DNA of 64,000 nucleotides from Methanococcoides sp. LMO-2 (GTDB taxonomy: Archaea > Halobacteriota > Methanosarcinia > Methanosarcinales > Methanosarcinaceae). Every line of letters begins with the position of its first letter. Within the stretch, counting starts at the first letter, position 1. The position numbers were made by a program, and so were the translations under genes. Location: positions 248,001 to 312,000 of the forward strand of contig NZ_JBCAUS010000002.1 of NCBI RefSeq assembly GCF_038432375.1, read 5' to 3'. The notes beneath the pieces were generated by a model that had not been told where the DNA came from, did no database searches, and saw only the letters and a program-made list of their open reading frames with translations. This document shows, piece after piece, positions 53,765 through 62,506 of this stretch.

Positions 53765-53952
53765 AGTTGTACCCGTTTTTCAGATTTTTGTTGGAAAGAA
53801 TCTCCTCTCTATCAGTAACTACATTCTCATTAAAAGATAGCTTCCGCTTCAACAAGCCATCCATGTTTTTTTCATGGTGCTTGCAAATACAGGGTTGTAT
53901 CCGATAATCCGTAAAAGAATTATCAAATACTCAACTCAAAATTCTCAGGGCA

Positions 53953-54894
53953 TTACCCAGGTCTGTTCACCGATCTGAAATATTCAACTGTCTTCTCCAG
54001 TCCATCTCGTAGATCGACTTTTGGCTCCCAGCCGAGTATCTTTTTTGCTTTGGTGATGTCTGGCCTTCTGACCTTTGGGTCGTCCTGAGGAAGGTCGCAG
54101 TATATTATGTTGGAATCGCTTCCTGTTATATCGATTACAGTTTCTGCGAATTCCAATATTGATTTTTCATCAGGATTTCCAATGTTCACAGGTTCACAAT
54201 GATCGGACATCATAAGGCGATATATTCCTTCGATCTCATCTGATACATAGCAGAAGGATCTTGTCTGTGAACCGTCGCCATATACGGTTATGTCTTCTCC
54301 TTTGAGAGCCTGGTTGACAAAATTTGGGACGACGCGGCCATCGTGTCCTCGCATTCTGGGACCGTAGGTATTGAAGATACGGACAATGCGGGTATCTACG
54401 CCGTGATAACGGTGATAGGCCATCGTGATAGCTTCAGCATAACGCTTTGCTTCATCGTAAACACCCCTTGGACCGATGGTGTTCACATGACCCCAGTAAT
54501 CTTCTGATTGTGGATTAACAAGAGGGTCTCCGTAGACCTCTGATGTGGAAGCGAGGAGAATGCGTGCCCCTTTTGCTTTGGCAAGGCCAAGCATGTTGTA
54601 TGTGCCGAGAGCACCTACTTTCAGGGTCTGTATGGGCAGCTCCATGTAGTCTACCGGGCTTGCAGGGCTGGCCATGTGGAAAATATAATCTATATCTTCG
54701 TCAAGGAAAAGGGGTTTTGATATGTCGTGATCAATGAATGTGAAATTGTCCTTGTCATCCATGCAGTGTGCAATGTTATTCATATTTCCGGTGACGAGGT
54801 TGTCAACACATATGACCTCGTGTCCTTTTGAGAGCAGCAGATCGCATATGTGTGATGGCATAAATCCTGCTCCACCGGTTACTATAGTTCTCAT
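53953..54894 (-). CDS. UDP-glucuronate decarboxylase-like SDR
   Basis: A 313-residue extended SDR of the UXS type: [41 protein letters not shown] (YxxxK), and [18 protein letters not shown]. These make UDP-xylose from UDP-glucuronate. The nucleotide-binding loop reads GGAGFMPSH where a third Gly is usual; some UXS-like groups have Pro there. It should supply a second sugar to the glycan locus. Confidence 0.88.
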   Translation of the reverse strand: MRTIVTGGAGFMPSHICDLLLSKGHEVICVDNLVTGNMNNIAHCMDDKDNFTFIDHDISKPLFLDEDIDYIFHMASPASPVDYMELPIQTLKVGALGTYNMLGLAKAKGARILLASTSEVYGDPLVNPQSEDYWGHVNTIGPRGVYDEAKRYAEAITMAYHRYHGVDTRIVRIFNTYGPRMRGHDGRVVPNFVNQALKGEDITVYGDGSQTRSFCYVSDEIEGIYRLMMSDHCEPVNIGNPDEKSILEFAETVIDITGSDSNIIYCDLPQDDPKVRRPDITKAKKILGWEPKVDLRDGLEKTVEYFRSVNRPG

Positions 54895-55236
54895 TCAGTA
54901 CCATCTCCTGTATTCGTTATCGGAGTTATGCTGATGACCAACTTCTGACAGAACAGTATGAATAATAATATTATCGTTAACTCCATCGCGCTTCATTTGT
55001 TTTATCATCTCTGTGTGATCGCGTATTTGACTTCGAGGGATGTCATTTTTTTCCAATATTTCTTTGATCAGGCCGATCAGTTTTCCTGTTTTAAGTTGTG
55101 TTGTGTAATGGCGATTATTGATCAGTCCACAATCTTTGCAAGCATGATGTTTTTTGATGGATTCAACCACGGGTAAATATTCGTGCTGATCATAATTCCA
55201 TTCATGGTGACAGTTATCGATGTCCATATCAATCAC
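54895..55236 (-). CDS. Small zinc-site protein of unknown function
   Basis: A 113-residue protein with CHHEW (Cys9) and CKDCGLINN (Cys33, 36), a likely zinc site, then a charged helical half (LKTGKLIGLIKEILEKNDIPRSQ, QMKRDGVNDN). It starts upstream of, and ends right at, the UXS gene (no gap), so probably co-translated. No family recognised. Confidence 0.65.
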   Translation of the reverse strand: MIDMDIDNCHHEWNYDQHEYLPVVESIKKHHACKDCGLINNRHYTTQLKTGKLIGLIKEILEKNDIPRSQIRDHTEMIKQMKRDGVNDNIIIHTVLSEVGHQHNSDNEYRRWY

Positions 55237-55290
55237 ATTTTTTAGTTAGACTAATTTGTAAAGTTCTCGAAGATCGTTTTTCTTCTGTAT

Positions 55291-56349
55291 TTAGAGTTCG
55301 ATCGATGATGAATCCCCGACATTCAGTGAATTGTGCTTGCTATTCACATTTACATCGTCACCGATGACAGATGACTGCAGATTCACACCTTTTATTCTGG
55401 AGCTTGAACCTATGATGGTGTTTGCTACGATCGATCCTTCTATTATGGTACCTTCGGCAATGGATACATGCGGTCCAACTACGGAATTTAAAATTCTGAC
55501 TCCGTTGCCGATACAAACTGGCTCAATAATGACAGAGTCCTTTTTGTTAAGGTTTTTATTACAGTCTTCCACCATGTGCAGATCAGTGTCCTGCACTTCT
55601 GGAAGTTTCTCCATTTTCTTTTTTTCGTATGATTCATCCAGCAATATCTTGTTTGTTTCTAAAAGTGATGTGGAATGGCCACAATCGTACCAGCTGGAGA
55701 CAAAGAAATGTTTTAATCCATGTCCGTCACTAACCATGGTTTGCAATGCATCTGTAAGCTGAATTTCATTTCCGGTATATCCATTGACCATTTTCTCAAG
55801 TATGCTAAATAGGACAGAAGGATCTTTCAGGAAATAAACACCCGCAATTCCAAGGTTAGATGCAGGATTTTTAGGCTTTTCAACTAATCTGGAAATGCAC
55901 TTTCCATCCAGTTCTACGATTCCGTATTTTTCAGGTTCATCAACTTCCCATACGCCGATAGATCCGGCACAATGACCGTTGTTAAAATGTCTCTGGTAAA
56001 AATCAAGGTATCCGGCTTTAAAGATCATATCTCCCAGGGTTATCATGATGGGAGAATCCCCAACAACATTTTTTGTCACATAAATGGAGTGCCCTAGTCC
56101 AAGCTGTTGCTCTTGTTCTACATATGTGATCTTGAATATGTCTGAATAATTTTTGTCCACATATGAGATGATATGTTCTTTTTTGTATCCAACTACAAGG
56201 ATGATCTCTTCTGGTTCCAGATCGATCATCCGATCCAGGATATGTCCTATCACAGGTTTTCCTGCAATGTAAACCATTGGTTTGGGTTTTGTAAAAGTAT
56301 GTGGATAAAGCCGTTTTCCAGCTCCTGCAACAGGTATTATAACTTTCAA
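55291..56349 (-). CDS. Sugar-1-phosphate nucleotidyltransferase with beta-helix tail; TTG start
   Basis: A 352-residue protein: KVIIPVAGAGKRLYPHTFTKPKPM (as IPVAGAGKRLYPHT and KPKPMV), VVGYKKEHI, LGDMIF, VEKPKNP in the catalytic half, and a C-terminal left-handed beta-helix with hexad repeats (GNGVRILNSVVGPHVSIAEGT in pieces). It probably makes UDP- or dTDP-glucose. TTG at 56349 follows GAGAGG by seven bases and begins at the family start, one base after the stop of the upstream gene; an ATG at 56430 would add 27 unrelated residues. Confidence 0.9.
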   Translation of the reverse strand: MKVIIPVAGAGKRLYPHTFTKPKPMVYIAGKPVIGHILDRMIDLEPEEIILVVGYKKEHIISYVDKNYSDIFKITYVEQEQQLGLGHSIYVTKNVVGDSPIMITLGDMIFKAGYLDFYQRHFNNGHCAGSIGVWEVDEPEKYGIVELDGKCISRLVEKPKNPASNLGIAGVYFLKDPSVLFSILEKMVNGYTGNEIQLTDALQTMVSDGHGLKHFFVSSWYDCGHSTSLLETNKILLDESYEKKKMEKLPEVQDTDLHMVEDCNKNLNKKDSVIIEPVCIGNGVRILNSVVGPHVSIAEGTIIEGSIVANTIIGSSSRIKGVNLQSSVIGDDVNVNSKHNSLNVGDSSSIEL

Positions 56350-56350
56350 T

Positions 56351-57133
56351 TTATAACCTCTCTCCAACCAATTTTTCTTCGATTGGATATTGAGCAGCAG
56401 CTTTCTTATTATCTGGATGATAGTAGCCAATGAAATTCAACTTATAATATATGGAAGCTGTATCCTTTGCAATGCTCAGGATATCGCTAAATTTCATTCG
56501 ATCTCCGGATGGATCAAAATCAATGTGTACAGGGCATTCTTCGATCTTAAATCCATGTTTATGTGCGATAACCAATTGTTCAACATCTGCTGCATATCGT
56601 TTTACTGATAGCTTTGGTATCATCGTGTCCACAACATCTTTATTGTATAGTTTGACCCCAACCTGCGTATCAGAAACTGGAAGGTCGAACAACGTCTTAA
56701 TGACCATGTTGTATGACCTGCTTAAAAAACGTCTTTTGACAGGAAAACCATTTACAATGCTATCCGGATGTCTTTTTGATTGTATTACGAAATCCGCACC
56801 AGTTTCAGCAGCCTTTTCCATTAATGGTTTGATCTGTTTTGGGTGGATATCGAGATCAGCATCAAGAACGCTGATAAGCCCTTTGGATGCAGCTTTGTAA
56901 CCTTCTACGATAGCGTGCCCTTTGCCCTCGTTTTTAGCATAGGAAACTATCCTTATATTACCTGCCTGTTCAGCTGCTCGTTTTGCTTCTTCCAGTGTAT
57001 TGTCACTGCTTCCATCATTGACAAATATTATCTCAAAGCTATTGCAAAAACTCCTTAATTCCTCATTGATCTGTAAGAGATTATTGCATATATGGTGTCC
57101 TTCATTATATGCTGGAATTATTATAGATAGCAT
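56351..57133 (-). CDS. Dolichol-phosphate mannosyltransferase-like GT2
   Basis: A 260-residue GT2 enzyme: SIIIPAYNEGHHICNNL, IIFVNDGSSDNTLEEA, VLDADLDIHPKQ (DxD), and later GVKLYNKDVVD. DPM/AglD-type enzymes charge a polyprenyl phosphate with a sugar for protein N-glycosylation or lipid-linked glycan. It is the first gene of the glycan run, one base before the nucleotidyltransferase start. Confidence 0.9.
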   Translation of the reverse strand: MLSIIIPAYNEGHHICNNLLQINEELRSFCNSFEIIFVNDGSSDNTLEEAKRAAEQAGNIRIVSYAKNEGKGHAIVEGYKAASKGLISVLDADLDIHPKQIKPLMEKAAETGADFVIQSKRHPDSIVNGFPVKRRFLSRSYNMVIKTLFDLPVSDTQVGVKLYNKDVVDTMIPKLSVKRYAADVEQLVIAHKHGFKIEECPVHIDFDPSGDRMKFSDILSIAKDTASIYYKLNFIGYYHPDNKKAAAQYPIEEKLVGERL

Positions 57134-57188
57134 TTATTTTCACCGTTCACAAAATCGCAAGATGTTTTTTTGGTAAAGAACCTTCTGA

Positions 57189-57335
57189 TTAGGCTTCTAT
57201 GGTAATGATTTCTGACTCATTCTGTATACTTTTAGAATAACATTTGAGTGTGCAACACAACTCTCTGTCTGCTACCCTTTTATTTACAACAAACTTATCC
57301 CCACAAACAGGGCAAATTTTCTCAACATAACTCAA
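57189..57335 (-). CDS. Zinc-ribbon microprotein or gene fragment; TTG start
   Basis: Forty-eight residues from TTG at 57335: KICPVCGDKFVV, ELCCTLKCY, giving CxxC plus CC...C, a small zinc-ribbon. AAGGG eight bases upstream supports the start, which overlaps (TTGA) the stop of the upstream frame. Ends in TAA. Either a translationally coupled microprotein or the tail of a frameshifted gene that includes 57332-57583. Confidence 0.5.
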   Translation of the reverse strand: MSYVEKICPVCGDKFVVNKRVADRELCCTLKCYSKSIQNESEIITIEA

Positions 57336-57583
57336 TATTTGTACCCTTCTACTATTGTATCCATATAATTTATAATAATCTGATAATGAATCGAATTGGG
57401 TAATGTAATAAAATTATTTAAAATAATCGGTTTGTTTTTTTCGTATGTGTATATACAGCATCCTGATCCGTTTTTAAGGTATATTTCGGAGTAAATATTG
57501 TTTTCCTGTATTCCATATACTATTTTTTTATTTTCTTCAAATACTATGAGTCGTGTTAACTCTGTTATAGATTCAAATGTTCT
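57332..57583 (-). pseudogene. Open frame without start, probable gene remnant
   Basis: Eighty-three codons stay open in strongly A+T-rich sequence, where chance stops would be frequent. Protein-like runs: ELTRLIVFEENKKIVYGIQ, IYLKNGSGCCIYTYE, LPNSIHYQIIINYM. No ATG, GTG or TTG near its beginning; a TAA lies just upstream (57584-57586), before which the same frame seems to continue. Ends with TGA overlapping the zinc-ribbon frame. Best read as a broken small gene; family unknown. Confidence 0.45.
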
Positions 57584-57585
57584 TT

Positions 57586-57836
57586 ACGTTAATCTGATTG
57601 TGTAAGATTCTCTTAGAATAATCACAAATTATTTTTTAATAGAAATAATATAAAATTAATTATTATATCTCTATTTTATTATTATATTTCAGAATCAAGG
57701 CCGCGGTTTAAACTTGCTAACTATGAACAAATATTTCGGTAAACTTATATAGTTTATTGCTTTTAATATCATGAAAATTTTTAATAAATTATTTGTATTT
57801 TGGGTATGTGGTACTTAAAGTAATTAGAGGTTGAAT
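57586..57836 (+). promoter_or_regulatory. Promoter region of the multi-TAG surface-protein gene
   Basis: A+T-rich stretch with a TATA-like CTTATATAG at 57744-57752, about 85 bases before the ATG, implying a leader of about 60 nt. AGAGG (57826-57830) lies six bases before ATG 57837. The same AGAGGTTGAA(C/T)ATG start block occurs in the paralog at 60379. Confidence 0.55.
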
Positions 57837-59951
57837 ATGGAATCGAGATCGAAATCCCGGATTCGTGGGAAGTATGTTAGTATTGGAATAACGATTGCCA
57901 TAGTGATGATGCTGATCCTGTCAGGTCCTGTAAGTGCTGTTAAGCTGGGAATTACAGGTTTGGATGGAACTCACGCATAGGGCAGTACAGTAACATTTGA
58001 TGTGAATGCAACGATTGAATCTAGTGACAGTTATGTCCCTATTGAGAACTTAAAATTACAGATCTCAGGTGCTACTTCAAAAGAAATTGTATTCTCTAAG
58101 GACGGGACTGTACTATCAGGGGATGCAGGTATCGATATAACATGTGTTTCAGCTCCGTAGCCAATAGATGGTGGTGATTCTGAATATAAAGATGATTATG
58201 GCTACGGTTATGGCTATGGTTACGATTCATTTGGCTATGGCTATGACTTCGGCTATGGTTATGGTTACGGCTATGGCGGTGGTGCAGGCGGCGAAGACCT
58301 TGTGTATTAGTATACCATTACCCTTGATACATGCATACTTAATGCTGGTGACCACGAAGCTGTACTGGCTCTGAACACAGGTAATGAAGCAAAGCCTTCA
58401 TTTAGTTCACCAGTTGTATCTTTTGCAATAGAGGAACCTTCTGCAAACGTAGCTCCTGTTGCTGATATCAATGGTCCGTACAGTGGTGTTGCAGGAACAT
58501 CCATATAGTTCTCCAGTGCCGGATCAAACGATCCTGATGGAACCATTGCTTCCTATTACTGGGAATTTGGAGATGGTAAGACCAGCACATTGGAGGATCC
58601 ATCAAATACTTACAGCTCAGCCGGAACTTACACAGCAAACCTTACAGTAACGGATAATGATGGTGCAACGAACACATCCAGCACTGCAGTAACTGTAAGC
58701 GCTTCTTCCAGTGGCGGTAGCAGTGGTGGCAGTAGTAGCAGCTCCTCCGGTGGTGGAGGTGGAGGCGGATCAACTGGCGAAGCTTTCGCTAACATTGCTT
58801 TCAAGGATGTAAAATCAAAAACCATCATAGGCGGACTCGAGGTAATATATGTCTTCGATGATGAGGAGAATCCAATTCAATACATCAAGTTCTCTGCACT
58901 GAGGAACAGCGGAAAGGTTTCAACGACAATTGAAGTTCTTAATGACAGATCATCAATGGTCGATGAAAATTGTCCTGGATTTGGTTACAGCAACCTTAAC
59001 ATCTGGGTTGGCAGGAACGGATTTGCTACAGATAGTAACATTGCAGATCCTGTAATAGGTTTCCGTGTCTCAAAAGAATGGTTGGCAGAGAATGGAATTG
59101 ATGAAGATTCAATAGTACTGTATCGCCACAATTCAGGCAGGTGGAATGACCTCAATGTTGAGAAGGTTGATGAGGATGCTTCATACATTTACTTCGAAGC
59201 CGAAACGCCAGGATTCTCACCATTCGCTATTGCAGCAGATATTGATGACGGAGCTGTAGCAGATATTGTTCCAATAGAAGAAGGCACAGGTACTATCATT
59301 ATCACTGAGCCATCTGGGGATGATGTGAACGAAACAGGATCCGAAGAAGGAACTGGACTGGGACTAAATGTGTTGTTCTTTGTAATCCCTGCCCTCATGG
59401 TTATCGGAGTACTCTATGCTTCATATGTAGTAAAGAACAAGCGTGAAGATTCAGAATACAGGCCAGATGATTACTCTGATGACCTGGATGATGATGTTTC
59501 TGGAACCGCTGTAGGTCTAGCAACTGCTGAAGATGTCTCTGGTGAGCCTTCTGAAATAGCACCTGCTGTCGAGGATATCTCTGGCGAGTCTTCTGAAATA
59601 ACACCTGTTATTGAGGATCTCTCCGATGAGTCTTCTGAAGTAACTCCTGTTGTTGAGGATCTCTTCGATGAGTCTTCTGAAGTAACTCCTGTTGTTGAGG
59701 ATGTTTCAGGCGAACCCTCTGAAACGATATCTACACGTCAGGATAAAAAAGTCCAGCCGGATGATATTGATCAAATGCTCAAATCGGTGAACGATATTGA
59801 AAATTTACTCAGATCGATGAGAGATTCTGATAATGTCTCAGGTGATATACAAACTGCAAAGGATGATGCTTCTGAAACAACATCAGATAGCACAAACAAT
59901 CAGAAGGCCGAAGAGAAGAAGCAAAAGAAATTTGATGACAGCAAATGGTAA
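57837..59951 (+). CDS. Surface protein with four in-frame TAG codons (probable multi-pyrrolysine protein)
   Basis: From ATG 57837 the frame runs 705 codons to TAA at 59949-59951, interrupted only by TAG at codons 48 (57978-57980), 108 (58158-58160), 158 (58308-58310) and 224 (58506-58508). There is no in-frame TAA, TGA or frameshift. Layout: signal or membrane segment (about 14-34), cohesin-like beta domain with a Gly/Tyr-rich insert (about 117-150), PKD domain (about 205-285), Ser/Gly linker, PGF-pre-PGF-type domain (about 315-466), membrane helix (about 507-532), and an acidic cytoplasmic tail with five 14-residue repeats. The three clearest TAGs align with Lys and Glu of the paralog at 60379 and with the Gln usual in PKD domains. 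All TAGs lie in the extracellular part. If TAG terminates, only 47 residues are made. Confidence 0.7.
59529..59738 (+). repeat. Five 42-bp coding repeats in the tail of the surface protein
   Basis: Five copies of a 14-residue unit of the form ED(V/I/L)SGE(P/S)SE(I/V)(A/T)P(A/V)(V/I). They encode the acidic cytoplasmic tail; the third and fourth are almost identical in DNA, indicating recent slippage or unequal exchange. Confidence 0.8.
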
Positions 59952-59978
59952 AGGGGAACAGTAAAATCACTGGTTCCT

Positions 59979-60015
59979 GAAGGGTTGACCAAAACCCTTC
60001 TATTTTTCTTTTTTA
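59979..60015 (+). terminator. Hairpin plus T-run after the multi-TAG gene
   Basis: GAAGGGTT (59979-59986) pairs with AACCCTTC (59993-60000), then a T-rich run. An equivalent hairpin follows the paralog. The rest of 60016-60288 is A+T-rich without a gene. Confidence 0.8.
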
Positions 60016-60288
60016 AATGACCTTCCTTTCAAAAGAAACCCATCTTCTTTGGTCAGAATTATCAGAAATCCTTTTTACTGGAAATGTGTTATGCATTCAA
60101 TTGCTCTGACAACTTGTTCATCATTTAGATCAATATTACTTCTATTTATCTAAGATGATCAAGTTGAATCAAAAAAATAATTTCTATAGGTCTAAAATCA
60201 AACCATCACTCTGTATTTATAATATATTCTTTATTTCAAGGTCAATAGCAACATTTAAAAATTTATCAACAAATCTCTCATTCGACAA

Positions 60289-60299
60289 GTATATATAAA
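60289..60299 (+). promoter_or_regulatory. TATA box of the paralogous surface-protein gene
   Basis: GTATATATAAA at 60289-60299 is an excellent archaeal TATA box, about 80 bases upstream of the ATG at 60379, at the same relative place as in the sister gene. Confidence 0.65.
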
Positions 60300-60378
60300 G
60301 CTTCAGGTCATTTTTTCATGAGAAGAGTCGATCAAATATTTGTATGAGTATGTGATCGTTGATCTTTAGAGGTTGAAC

Positions 60379-62136
60379 ATGCGATTAGGATCTGGAAATC
60401 ATATAAGGTATGTTAGTATTGGAATAACGATCGCCATAGTAATGATGATGGTTCTGTCAGGTCCTGTAAATGCAGTTTCGATGGGTATTACAGGTCTGGA
60501 TGGCACCACTCATACAAAGGGCAGTTCTGTAACATTTAATGTTACTGCAACTATAGAAGACTCTGACAGGTATGTTCCAGTTGATAATTTCTCATTACAG
60601 ATTACAGGTGCTACCTCCAGGGAAGTTGTATTTTCAACAGATGGTACTGTGCTATCTGGAACAGGTATAAAAGTTGAAGCTGTTACAGTTCCATCATCAG
60701 AAGAATATGGTGATGGCCATGGCTATGATTCCAGATTGGATTCCAACCATGACTTTGGATACGGTTATGGTTTTGGTACGACTGGTTCAAGCCTTGTATT
60801 CGAGTATTCTATTACTCTTGATACATCTACACTTAGTTCCGGTGACCATCAGGCTGTATTAGCCCTGAATACAGGTAATTTAGCAAAGCCTTCATTTAAA
60901 TCAACTTCTGCGACCTTTATAATTAAGTCATCCAGCAGTGGTGGCGGTGGTTCCTCCGGCGGTGGCGGTGGAAGTGGATCGACAGGTGAAGCCTACGACA
61001 ACATCGCATTCAAGGATGTAAAAACAGAGAACATTGTAGGTGGACTTGCAGTTAGTTTTGTCTTCGATGATAATCAGAATGCGATCCAATACATCAACTT
61101 CAATGCAGTGAGGAACTATCAGAGAACCTCAACAACTATCGAGGTACTTAAGAACACGTCTTCAATGGTCGATGAAAGTGCTCCGGGACTTGTTTACAGC
61201 AACCTTAACATCTGGGTTGGTAAATCCGGATTTGCCACAGAAGATAACATTGCTGATCCTGTAATAGGCTTCAGTATATCAAAAGAATGGTTGGTAGAAA
61301 ATGGAATTGATGAGGATTCAATAACACTGTATCGCCACAATTCAGGCAGATGGAATGCTCTTAATACTGAAAAGATCGATGAGGATGATTCATACGTCTA
61401 CTTCGAAGCAGAAACTCCCGGGTTCTCTCCATTTGCTATTGCAGCGGATGTTGATGATGAGGAAGTAGTAGATATTGTTCCAATAGAAGAAGATACCAGT
61501 ACTATCATTATCACTGAGCCATCGGTAGAGGACATGAATGAAACAGACTCCGAAGAAGGAACTGGTTTGGGACTAAATGTGCTGTTCTTTATAGTACCAC
61601 TACTCATGATTATTGGAGTTCTCTACGCTTCTTATGTGTCAAAGAACAAAGATGATGATGCAGAATACAGGCCAGAGGATCACTCAGATGGTCTACAGGG
61701 TGTAGAAGGTAATATTTCAGGAGCTTCTTTAGATATCTCTGGTGAGTCTGCTGAGGCAATATTTGTAGCCCAAGACGATTCAGAAGAATCTGATGAAGTC
61801 ACATCTGTCGTTGAGGATACTCCAGTTGATACTTCCGAGATCCAACCTGCTGCAGGGGATGTCTCCGTTGAACCTTCTGAATCAACTCCTGCTATTAAGG
61901 ATGTGCCAGTCGAACCTTCTGAAAAAGATGAAGCCCCGCAACAAGATATCGATCAAATGCTTAAATCTGTGAATGATATTGAAAAATTGCTCAGGGAGAT
62001 GAGAGAGGCTGGAAAAGACTCTGATGGCGTACAAGCTGGAGTTGATGTTGTTTCTGAAGAGACTGCAGATAGCACAAATGACCAACAGGCCGAAAAGAAG
62101 AATAAGCCTAAAAAGTACGACGATAGTAATTGGTAA
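60379..62136 (+). CDS. Membrane-anchored PGF-pre-PGF surface protein (paralog without TAG)
   Basis: A 585-residue paralog of the multi-TAG gene: signal segment (about 10-33), cohesin-like domain with a shorter Gly/Tyr region, a Ser/Gly-rich linker, PGF-pre-PGF-type domain (STGEAYDNIAFKDVK ... YFEAETPGFSPFAIAAD), membrane helix (VLFFIVPLLMIIGVLYASYV), acidic tail and the same ending (DIDQMLKSVNDIEKLL, YDDSNW). It lacks the PKD domain and has no in-frame TAG. ATG at 60379 lies six bases after AGAGG; a TTG six bases earlier is in the site. Likely an S-layer-associated protein exposed outside and anchored inside. Confidence 0.9.
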   Translation: MRLGSGNHIRYVSIGITIAIVMMMVLSGPVNAVSMGITGLDGTTHTKGSSVTFNVTATIEDSDRYVPVDNFSLQITGATSREVVFSTDGTVLSGTGIKVEAVTVPSSEEYGDGHGYDSRLDSNHDFGYGYGFGTTGSSLVFEYSITLDTSTLSSGDHQAVLALNTGNLAKPSFKSTSATFIIKSSSSGGGGSSGGGGGSGSTGEAYDNIAFKDVKTENIVGGLAVSFVFDDNQNAIQYINFNAVRNYQRTSTTIEVLKNTSSMVDESAPGLVYSNLNIWVGKSGFATEDNIADPVIGFSISKEWLVENGIDEDSITLYRHNSGRWNALNTEKIDEDDSYVYFEAETPGFSPFAIAADVDDEEVVDIVPIEEDTSTIIITEPSVEDMNETDSEEGTGLGLNVLFFIVPLLMIIGVLYASYVSKNKDDDAEYRPEDHSDGLQGVEGNISGASLDISGESAEAIFVAQDDSEESDEVTSVVEDTPVDTSEIQPAAGDVSVEPSESTPAIKDVPVEPSEKDEAPQQDIDQMLKSVNDIEKLLREMREAGKDSDGVQAGVDVVSEETADSTNDQQAEKKNKPKKYDDSNW

Positions 62137-62165
62137 TGAAAATAATGTTGCTATTAATGGACATT

Positions 62166-62192
62166 GAAGGGTTAGATCAAAACCCTTCTTTT
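62166..62192 (+). terminator. Hairpin after the paralog
   Basis: GAAGGGTT (62166-62173) pairs with AACCCTTC (62181-62188), followed by T's. Conserved with the hairpin at 59979, showing the duplication included the terminator. The rest of the 370-base gap to 62507 is A+T-rich with no gene seen. Confidence 0.75.
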
Positions 62193-62506
62193 AATCCTTT
62201 TTGTGAATCTTACTGTCCAAAAAGATCTTTTATTTTCTGGGATTAATCAAACTAATCCTAATATAGTATCAGGAAATTAAGTATTTCTGCCTGCTAGGGT
62301 AGGATTTTTCTATCAATTGAGTTAGTAAGTTTTCTATTCGAAGTTAATATAGTTTTAAACAAGGTTTTACATATATCTCTAAGGATTTGGAAATTCTTAT
62401 TTTCGATCAGTGGAGATCATTAGTTTGTGATACAAAAGTTTTTGTAGTCGAAAAAATTCAATCCACAATATAAAATGGGAAATTAAAATTAAAATTAGAA
62501 TTCATT

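Noticed and set aside
58198-58290. Gly/Tyr-coding repeat (GGCTATGGTTAC-like) as a DNA element
   Set aside because: It is a low-complexity coding segment shared, in shorter form, with the paralog.
57837-58510. Four TAGs read as ordinary nonsense mutations of a pseudogene
   Set aside because: Kept as the main alternative but not preferred: all four are TAG, none TAA/TGA, no frameshift over 705 codons, and promoter, start site, terminator and tail repeats are intact.
59529-59738. Possible CRISPR or satellite array
   Set aside because: The repeats are contiguous, without unique spacers, and lie in frame within the protein tail.
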